Shown here piece by piece: positions 26,317 through 32,594 of a stretch of DNA of 32,594 nt. Numbering within the stretch: the stretch's first letter is position 1; each line of letters opens with the position of its first letter. Position numbers and translations under genes: made by a program. The notes under the pieces were generated by a model. It did no database searches. It was not told the DNA's origin and worked only from the letters and a program-made list of their open reading frames with translations. Origin of the DNA: a virus. Where the stretch lies: the IMG/VR virus record IMGVR_UViG_3300041016_001135, positions 1 to 32,594 of that record. One strand, 5' to 3'.

Positions 26317-28083
26317 ATGGCTAAGACGGTTGCAGAGATTGATGGCGACAGCAGTGGCCTAGTCAGCGAGCTTGGCAAGGCCAAGACAGCGATGGGTGGC
26401 GTGGAGGCTTCCGGCAAGAAGCTATCCGACCAGCTGCGTGATGTAGCCGACCAAGCTGATGTGGCGGCCGGCGCTCTCGTCAACAAGATTGGTGGCCCTG
26501 GTGCTATCAAGGCCATGGCAGGTGTGGGTGCAGCGTTCGTTGCAGCGGAAACCGCGCTGGGAGCTTTCACTAGTTCAATGAACGCGTTTGCATCGACGCA
26601 AGGTGCAGCTGGGCAGCAAGCAATGGCTGACCTTGACGCTGCGGTGAACGACCTACAAGGTCAGTTGTTCACGGCCGTCATGGGCACTGACGACATGGCC
26701 GAGGCAATGGACACGGTGGTCACCGTCGTCAAAGCAGCCACTCTTGTGGTTGAGGCATTGCTTTCGCCACTCAAGAGTTTTGTTGAACTTATACGGACAC
26801 TTGCTGACAACAGTAGCGATGCAGAAATCTATCAGAAAAAGTTGGCTGTTGCAGAGCGTGATGGTGCCAAGGCTACTGATACAGCGTCCACAGCGTTAGT
26901 GACCTTGAATCAGAAGTATAAGGATGTTCAAGCAACGCTCATCAAGCTGCTCGGCACAAAAAAAGAGTCTGCACTCTTCGACTTGGACAACACAACCGCC
27001 GAGCTGATGAGCGTGCTGAGGACGGCAGAGGCTGCTGAGTTCAAAATGTTGAAAGCCAAGGGCGACCTTGCAGCTGACAGAGCGGAAATCGAAGCACGAG
27101 AAAATGCCGCTGACAGTGGTGAGGGCGGTGGAGCTGAGATGCTCGATGTCAACATTGACGCAGTGCGAGACGAGGCCAGACAAAAAGCCGTAGCACGGGC
27201 GGCGGCAGAAATGAAAGGCGACGATGAGCGCAAGAACCGGCTCATTGAAGGGCTGAAAGAAGTTGAAAGACAGCGCCAAGACATCATCTCTGGTCGGGTA
27301 AAAATTCCAGAAGATGATACAGTCACCACGACTGGCGGCGGTGGACCTGGGAAGCCAGAGAAGACGGCTGCCGAGATAGAGGCCGAGGAGCTCAAGGCCA
27401 TCAACGACCTGCGGCTAGCCAACACCGAGGGCGAGAAACAGCACGCGATGGACCGGCTCAAGTGGGATGCCGAGCAGCGCGACATCGAGTTTGAGAAGAA
27501 GAAGGAGGCCCTCCAGAGGGTCACTGACTTTGCCAAGCAGATGGAGGATGAGGCAGCGGCCGAGCGCAAGGCAAAGGGCATCCTGACCGCCGAGGAGGAG
27601 GACACGCTGTACCAGGAGCGCAAGGCCAAGGCTTTGGCCTATGTGCAGGACCTCGCCGGGCAGGAGATTGGCATCTACATGCAGAACGCCGGCAAGCAGC
27701 TGGCTATCGGCAAGCTGTCGGCCAAGGCAGCGGCAGACATGGCACGCTCGCAGCTCGGCAATGTCATCATCGGTCAAGGTGACGAGGCTATGGCCAAGGC
27801 AGGCATCATGGCGGCCGCGCTCAATCCGATGGCTATCCCGATGGCGGCAGCCGGCCTTGCAGCCTATGCCATCGGTAACGCGATGATGCCGACGGTCAAG
27901 CCGACTGCAAGCTCGACACCTGCCACTGAGAAGCCAGCCGACGGTGGACAGGCAGCCAACAACAACTACTCTTTCAACATGCGCGTTGACTCGGTGTTTG
28001 CCGACGGCGAAAGCGTGGCCCGCCAGTTCGCCATGATGCAAGAGAGTGCCCGTGCACGCGGCCTGCTCATGCAAGGAGCCTGA
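26317..28083 (+). CDS. tape measure protein
   Basis: Sets tail length and passes out with the DNA. At 588 aa it predicts a tail of roughly 88 nm at 0.15 nm per residue, short for a siphovirus. It has long charged helices (ERKAKGILTAEEEDTLYQER and others) and hydrophobic segments at about 65-90 (IKAMAGVGAAFVAAETALGA) and about 500-528 (AGIMAAALNPMAIPMAAAGL). A Gly-rich break (TTTGGGGPGKPEK) divides it. The DNA from about 26761 to 27000 is much less GC-rich (112 of 240 bases) than its surroundings, suggesting exchange of a middle segment. Confidence 0.88.
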   Translation: MAKTVAEIDGDSSGLVSELGKAKTAMGGVEASGKKLSDQLRDVADQADVAAGALVNKIGGPGAIKAMAGVGAAFVAAETALGAFTSSMNAFASTQGAAGQQAMADLDAAVNDLQGQLFTAVMGTDDMAEAMDTVVTVVKAATLVVEALLSPLKSFVELIRTLADNSSDAEIYQKKLAVAERDGAKATDTASTALVTLNQKYKDVQATLIKLLGTKKESALFDLDNTTAELMSVLRTAEAAEFKMLKAKGDLAADRAEIEARENAADSGEGGGAEMLDVNIDAVRDEARQKAVARAAAEMKGDDERKNRLIEGLKEVERQRQDIISGRVKIPEDDTVTTTGGGGPGKPEKTAAEIEAEELKAINDLRLANTEGEKQHAMDRLKWDAEQRDIEFEKKKEALQRVTDFAKQMEDEAAAERKAKGILTAEEEDTLYQERKAKALAYVQDLAGQEIGIYMQNAGKQLAIGKLSAKAAADMARSQLGNVIIGQGDEAMAKAGIMAAALNPMAIPMAAAGLAAYAIGNAMMPTVKPTASSTPATEKPADGGQAANNNYSFNMRVDSVFADGESVARQFAMMQESARARGLLMQGA

Positions 28084-28085
28084 CA

Positions 28086-28916
28086 ATGAACTTTCCTCTC
28101 ATCACCTGGGCCGACACGGTTGGGCCTATCACGGTCAACAGCACAACCTTCAATGCACAAACGCGGTACGGCTTTGGCATCGTCAGCACCGCGCTCAAGA
28201 CGGCAGCAGCCGACAGCATTGCAGACTACCTGCGCGACGCCATCAACACGGTGATAGGCGGTACCACGGTCACAACCACCACCTATGACTACACCGACGG
28301 TCCTGGCCCTGCCAACAGCCCACTCGGCATCACATGGGCATACACCACTGGCACGAACTTCACGGTTGACTTTGGCTCTGTAGCCATGGCCAACAAGTTT
28401 GGTTTTGATACTCAGACGGTGGTTTGGACTGCCGTAGCTACAAGCAAGACGACGACCATCAACCCGGGCATGTTCTGGGGCCCTGCTGGGTTGGCAGGTG
28501 ATGTGCGGCGCATGATTAGCCAGCGAGCTGCATCGAGCTCAAGCGACATGAGCGGCCTGTCGACGGATGTGGTCAACTGGGGCGCGGTTGCCGACCTCGA
28601 GATGATGAGCACCATCTTCTGCGCAGCGAACTACACGCGGTGGTTTGCGGCCATCCAGATTTATGCCAACGCAGCCAACCGCCAAGTAACCGACCCCAAC
28701 AACACGCTTGAGGGTCTCATCGAGGCAGCGGCCACAGGGGTGACCTTCCGGCTTTACCGTGAGGCAGCAACGGCTGCTGGCACGGTGCCGGGCACCTATC
28801 AGCGGTGCCGCATGCCAGGCGTCAGCAACAAGGGCTCTGCTGAGGAGTTTGTGGCGGCGGCCGACGAGCCGAGGCTGTGGTCCACGGCCGGCCTCGTCTT
28901 CCGGGGTGAGACCTAA
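28086..28916 (+). CDS. tail tip protein after the tape measure (distal-tail-like position)
   Basis: A 276-aa protein with Thr-rich N-terminal strands (TWADTVGPITVNSTTFNAQT) and a middle that reads as WAYTTGTNFTVDFGSVAM. It ends in GVSNKGSAEEFVAAADEPRL and GLVFRGET. Genes at this place often encode the distal tail protein that caps the tube. No decisive motif was recognised, so the name is positional. Its stop and the next ATG overlap by one base (TAATG). Confidence 0.65.
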   Translation: MNFPLITWADTVGPITVNSTTFNAQTRYGFGIVSTALKTAAADSIADYLRDAINTVIGGTTVTTTTYDYTDGPGPANSPLGITWAYTTGTNFTVDFGSVAMANKFGFDTQTVVWTAVATSKTTTINPGMFWGPAGLAGDVRRMISQRAASSSSDMSGLSTDVVNWGAVADLEMMSTIFCAANYTRWFAAIQIYANAANRQVTDPNNTLEGLIEAAATGVTFRLYREAATAAGTVPGTYQRCRMPGVSNKGSAEEFVAAADEPRLWSTAGLVFRGET

Positions 28917-31396
28917 TGAGCAACCGTGTTGTAGTAGTCCGAATACTCGGTCTCAATCTTGCTGGCGAGCAGAGTGCGGCTGTGCTCACGACTCGTTTTC
29001 ACCCAGACTACGATGACATCTTCAAGGGCACGGTGGTGTCTCTGTCTGACCAGCTCAGCAGCGAGATACAGGTGTTCGGCTCGATGGGCTCGGACAGCAC
29101 TACAAGCTTCACGGTGCTGTCGACGGAGAACACCAAGAAGTTGTTGTTGAGCCGAGGCAAGCGGCCGGTCTTGGACCCTTCCAACCGCAACCAGCCAGTG
29201 CGGCTGACTGACTACATACCGCCTGACCCGGGCTCGGTGACCATACCTGTCGCTGACCCTAGCCTGTTCACGGTGGACAACCAGTACCGAGTGCAGAACA
29301 CGGTTTTCAGAATCACGAGCAACAGCCCTACGCTGATTGGCTACCGCGTGCAGGGTTGCGCGCCTGTGCCCATTCCGATGTCGTTAGAGTCATCGCTTAC
29401 GCTCATTGGCTCAATCATCTACGACCTCAACGATGACAGCCCGCTCGGTGGTTGCGAGCAGCTGCCGGTAGAGATTGAGACGATAGACCTCGACAGCAGC
29501 GTGCCCGAAATCATCTTTCGCGGCTACATCAACAAGGTGAGCAACGACACCTCGGCAGGGCAGCAGAACCTCATCAAGGTCGATTGCTCGAGCCTCATGG
29601 CCTACATCAAGTCGGCACCGTTTGTGCCGGCATGGGGCAATGTCTCGGTGCAGCTTCTCGCTGGCATGGGCACTGTTATTGACCATGAGGGTGCAGAGAC
29701 CCTTTCAAGGGCTTATGTGCAGACCAGCTGGTCAAACGGGCTCTACGGCCCTCTGTACGACCCTGGTGCGCCTGTCACAGGGTCAACAGTGTCGACGCTC
29801 TGGCAGGTGAGGAAAGAGGGCTTTGGCGGCATCGGTCTGGCCGACATCATAAGCCAGCCAGGCTATGTGGTAATCTCGAGCGAGTATGGCATCGCCTACT
29901 CTGGCACAGCGACAGTCAGAGACAATGGCTACCGCATGGTGTTCAGCGACGGCTACTATGCCGATGGCAACCTTGGGCCAACGCTCAACTTTGGCGTCGA
30001 CATTCAAGCGATACCGCAAGACGAGCGAGACACTGGTCAAGGTAGCGCCTATTATCGCAATCGAGTGCAAAACGAACAGCCTGGCATTCGTGGCGAGAAC
30101 TGCATTGAGGCGCTCAACCTTGCCAATCTCATCACCGACTTGTTGCTGGGCACCTACAACCAAGACACCACCTATGCCACCGGCGCTAGGTCGGCAAGCG
30201 AGGCGGCATGGCTACCGTTTCCGGTGGCAAGCTGGACTGACCTCATTGACGCATCAAGCCTCAATGCGGTGGCCATCGGCCTGCAAAGTCCTGATGTGCC
30301 AATCATCAACGCCTATGGCAGCATTTCGCTGAGTGATGACTACTCGACGGTGCTGCCCTACCAGCACACCTCGGTCAAGACGGTCGGTGAGGTGCTTGAC
30401 CAGATACTCAAGCGTCTCGGCGCTTACATGGTCTACGACAAAGGCAAGTTCTATTTTGGCTCATGGGCCGGCGCTCGGCAGACGCCCATCTTTGTCAACG
30501 ACTCGACCTTATCAGACCCAAGCATCAAGCTGACATTTGACCGAAACTTGAGCATCATGCGGGTCAATGCCAAGTATTGCGTCGACATGAGCGACAAAGC
30601 CACGGTCGTGGAAGTGCCTTTCCAGAACACCGACCTAGCCAACTCTGGCTTGGGCAAGACTACCACAGTCGGCCATTGGCAAACCCTGTTTAGACCTCCA
30701 AACGCGCCCGACTGGGGCCGTAGCAAGATGATGGCCAACGCCTTTGGTCTGGTCATGCGGTACAGCCAGAGCGCAGCCCGGGTGGACCTGTCGCTGCGTG
30801 ACTCTGAGGCCGACCTAAGCATCGGGCAGGAGGTGGCGCTCTCAAGCGACTTCTTGGTCAACAGTGACGGCGAGATGGGTATCTCGCTGCTGACGGGCTA
30901 TGTGCTGAAAGCAGCGCGCTCGTGGCAGACACCGACGACGGCCTACACCCTCATCTTGCCCGGCTATGTGTCACCGACGGCGAATGTCTCGGTTTGGTCC
31001 TGCTCTGGCCTCGTGACCGATGTGCCAGGTGGAGACCTTATCGAGATTGACGCTAACTTCTTTACGGCACCACCTATCAGCGCATCACCTGGTGCGCCTG
31101 CTACCGACGCTGCTGCGTTCACCCGCACACATGACATCATTGGCTCTTGGTACGATGTGCAGCTGCTCGACCAGTACGGCACGCTCAAGTATCAAGGTGC
31201 GCTGACGAATGTGATTGGCAACGACCTCGAACTGCCGGGCTTCGATACCTATGCTGTTGCGGGCGACATCATCGTGCTGGCACCTGCCACTACTTTTAGT
31301 GCTGGAGACCTTGCTGCTATCTGGGATGTGTTCCAAGCCGATGGCGCAGGGCAGGTGTCTGGCTCAACTGACTATGCTCGACAGTGGGTGCGCTAA
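28916..31396 (+). CDS. tail hub/baseplate-type protein, 826 aa
   Basis: A large beta-rich protein without signal or membrane segment. The first 70 residues look like a strand-rich cap (RVVVVRILGLNLAGEQSAAV). The rest alternates strands and loops, with YRVQGCAPVPIPMSLESSLT, GDLIEIDANFFTAP and a C-terminal region (DVQLLDQYGTLKYQGALTNV) resembling the domains that surround tail hubs. Its size and place after tape measure and distal protein fit the central tip or tail-associated protein. No peptidase motif was seen. It ends TAATG, overlapping the next start by one base. Confidence 0.7.
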   Translation: MSNRVVVVRILGLNLAGEQSAAVLTTRFHPDYDDIFKGTVVSLSDQLSSEIQVFGSMGSDSTTSFTVLSTENTKKLLLSRGKRPVLDPSNRNQPVRLTDYIPPDPGSVTIPVADPSLFTVDNQYRVQNTVFRITSNSPTLIGYRVQGCAPVPIPMSLESSLTLIGSIIYDLNDDSPLGGCEQLPVEIETIDLDSSVPEIIFRGYINKVSNDTSAGQQNLIKVDCSSLMAYIKSAPFVPAWGNVSVQLLAGMGTVIDHEGAETLSRAYVQTSWSNGLYGPLYDPGAPVTGSTVSTLWQVRKEGFGGIGLADIISQPGYVVISSEYGIAYSGTATVRDNGYRMVFSDGYYADGNLGPTLNFGVDIQAIPQDERDTGQGSAYYRNRVQNEQPGIRGENCIEALNLANLITDLLLGTYNQDTTYATGARSASEAAWLPFPVASWTDLIDASSLNAVAIGLQSPDVPIINAYGSISLSDDYSTVLPYQHTSVKTVGEVLDQILKRLGAYMVYDKGKFYFGSWAGARQTPIFVNDSTLSDPSIKLTFDRNLSIMRVNAKYCVDMSDKATVVEVPFQNTDLANSGLGKTTTVGHWQTLFRPPNAPDWGRSKMMANAFGLVMRYSQSAARVDLSLRDSEADLSIGQEVALSSDFLVNSDGEMGISLLTGYVLKAARSWQTPTTAYTLILPGYVSPTANVSVWSCSGLVTDVPGGDLIEIDANFFTAPPISASPGAPATDAAAFTRTHDIIGSWYDVQLLDQYGTLKYQGALTNVIGNDLELPGFDTYAVAGDIIVLAPATTFSAGDLAAIWDVFQADGAGQVSGSTDYARQWVR

Positions 31397-32594
31397 TGGG
31401 ATGGTTCAAGCTCGATGACGACCTTACGCAGCAAGACGAGCCCTTGTCGGCTTTCCTCGGCTACGGCCTCACTCGCAATGTGAATGCATACCCGTCGGAG
31501 TTGCGCCGGCTTGGCACCTTTGCCTACCCGACTACCTCGGCGGGTGCTGCCAAGGTCAAGTGGGCCTCGTATTCGGAGCCGAGAGGCACCGTGCTCACCG
31601 TCGATGTGGGCATCAACGCAACCGACTTTGTGTTCAAGGTGTTCTACAAGACCACCAACGCAGCCCTCGGCGGCAAGCTCTATGTGCGGCACCTCGACAG
31701 CGGTGCTCAGGTGCAGGTTGCAGTGGCTGGCAGTGCCTCGCCAACCACGGTAGAGGTGCCTTTCACCACAACCCAGCCGCTATCTGGCTTGCAGGGCTTC
31801 ATGGTTGGCTGGCAGAGCGATGTCAGCGAATCAACAGTAGGCGATGTCGAGCTCGCTGGTGCCGTCGGTAATCAGGTGTTCTGTGAGCCAGCAGCTGGGG
31901 CATACCCGTTCACGCTGACGACTGGCTACTATGAGATGTACCACCTGCTCAAGTTGGACACGGTCAACCTTCGGCCAGCACCAGCGGCTGGTGCGTTGCG
32001 CAACTACCAGGTGTGCGCCTTTCGACATAACATCAGCAGTCAGCGGCCCCCCCATGGCGTGCTGCTCATCTGGCCTGAGATAGAGATACAGCCAGCCGTC
32101 CTGCCGACTGAAAGCACCGGTGGTGGTGGAACCAAGCCGACAGCCGGCATCTACGAGCTCGGCCGCATTGAGCTGTTCTCCATCACGGTAGAGGTGGCGC
32201 GGGCCTTGGACCAAGGGTTGCAAAAGCCTTTGGTCTATCAGCAGACGACCATCATCAACGAGCTCAACAACCAAATCAACGCGTCGATGATGGAGCTGCA
32301 GCCTGATGCCGGCAGTCTGCTCACCAGCGGCGGCTACCTCGGCTGCGTGCTTCCGGCTGGCGAGGAGGCCACCTTTGCCTTCTTTGTCCAAACTCTCGAC
32401 TCGGTGCAGCAGCTGCTCGTCAGTTTTCAATGCGTGACATACAACGGCGAGCAAACAAGTTTCCCTGACATCAACTTTGGCGTGCGGGACTACCAGGGCA
32501 ACACGGTCGGCCTCGACATTACCTATACTGAGGTCTCTGTGCCTCGGTTTGGGGCGCAACGAACACGAGGCCGAGAACCTTCCAACACGGTCTA
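31396..32594 (+). CDS. tail protein, 3' truncated by the window edge
   Basis: 399 complete codons are open to the right edge, with two leftover bases. The start GWFKLDDDLTQQDEPLSAFL and the following ELRRLGTFAYPTTSA are mixed alpha/beta; the body is beta-rich (TVDVGINATDFVFKVFYKTT, GLQGFMVGWQSDVSES), with a helical stretch at about 270-300 (LVYQQTTIINELNNQINASM). A receptor-binding or tip-associated role is possible. Joined to the fragment at 1-111 with one missing base it would make a 436-aa protein. Confidence 0.75.
   Translation, partial: MGWFKLDDDLTQQDEPLSAFLGYGLTRNVNAYPSELRRLGTFAYPTTSAGAAKVKWASYSEPRGTVLTVDVGINATDFVFKVFYKTTNAALGGKLYVRHLDSGAQVQVAVAGSASPTTVEVPFTTTQPLSGLQGFMVGWQSDVSESTVGDVELAGAVGNQVFCEPAAGAYPFTLTTGYYEMYHLLKLDTVNLRPAPAAGALRNYQVCAFRHNISSQRPPHGVLLIWPEIEIQPAVLPTESTGGGGTKPTAGIYELGRIELFSITVEVARALDQGLQKPLVYQQTTIINELNNQINASMMELQPDAGSLLTSGGYLGCVLPAGEEATFAFFVQTLDSVQQLLVSFQCVTYNGEQTSFPDINFGVRDYQGNTVGLDITYTEVSVPRFGAQRTRGREPSNTV

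Noticed and set aside
1-32594. Integrase, lysogeny repressor, attachment site, CRISPR array or insertion sequence
   Set aside because: Looked for on both strands. The HTH and winged-helix proteins are regulators at most, with no integrase or excisionase beside them; no CRISPR-type array or transposase was seen.

Overview
The window looks like an almost complete genome of a tailed, siphovirus-type double-stranded DNA phage, GC-rich (about 60% by eye). It carries a full set of packaging, head, tail, lysis and recombination/replication genes. I see no integrase, recognisable lysogeny repressor, tRNA, CRISPR array or insertion sequence, so a strictly lytic phage is the simplest reading. A probable Rz-type spanin suggests a Gram-negative host, but the sequence does not name one. 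The head genes are of the Mu/MuF kind (DUF935-type portal, MuF-like minor head domain, Mu I-like protease/scaffold), while the tail genes (frameshifted assembly chaperone, tape measure) are of the long non-contractile type.

Layout: (1) 1-1897, rightward: C-terminus of a structural protein, a small unknown, then a lysis cassette (CHAP endolysin, holin, spanin-like protein). (2) 1916-1967: a 12-bp inverted repeat where the two transcription directions meet. (3) 1970-13258, leftward: early/replication genes. From upstream to downstream these are a Toprim-DUF927 primase-helicase, an unknown, a YqaJ-type exonuclease, two unknowns, a RecT annealase, an HTH protein, several small unknowns, a DUF3223/DCL-like protein, a RuvC-like resolvase, two tiny membrane proteins and an AT-hook protein. 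Many of these are joined by 4-base stop/start overlaps. (4) 13259-13923: a 665-bp divergent control region with hairpins, 11 copies of a GTTAC-centred repeat (consensus ATGTTACCGCT, both strands), an AT-rich segment and a good rightward promoter whose start point falls on the terS start codon. It is the best candidate for replication origin and main switch. (5) 13924-32594, rightward: terS, terL, a giant portal/minor-head fusion, a leftward two-gene insert with a winged-helix protein, protease/scaffold, two paralogous decoration-type proteins, major capsid, connectors, tail tube, frameshifted chaperone, tape measure and tail-tip proteins. The last gene runs off the end.

The two window ends may be halves of one tail gene: the frames agree if one base (or 1+3n) is missing at the junction, so this may be a circular or circularly permuted genome cut inside that gene.

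Most notable: the repeat-dense control region with an apparently leaderless terS; complete absence of GATC in my read-through; SSB-like C-terminal tips on both RecT and the primase-helicase; a portal fused to a duplicated domain and a MuF domain; a repressor-like insert facing two near-identical 18-bp repeats; and recurring GC hairpins placed just upstream of the ribosome binding sites of several genes.
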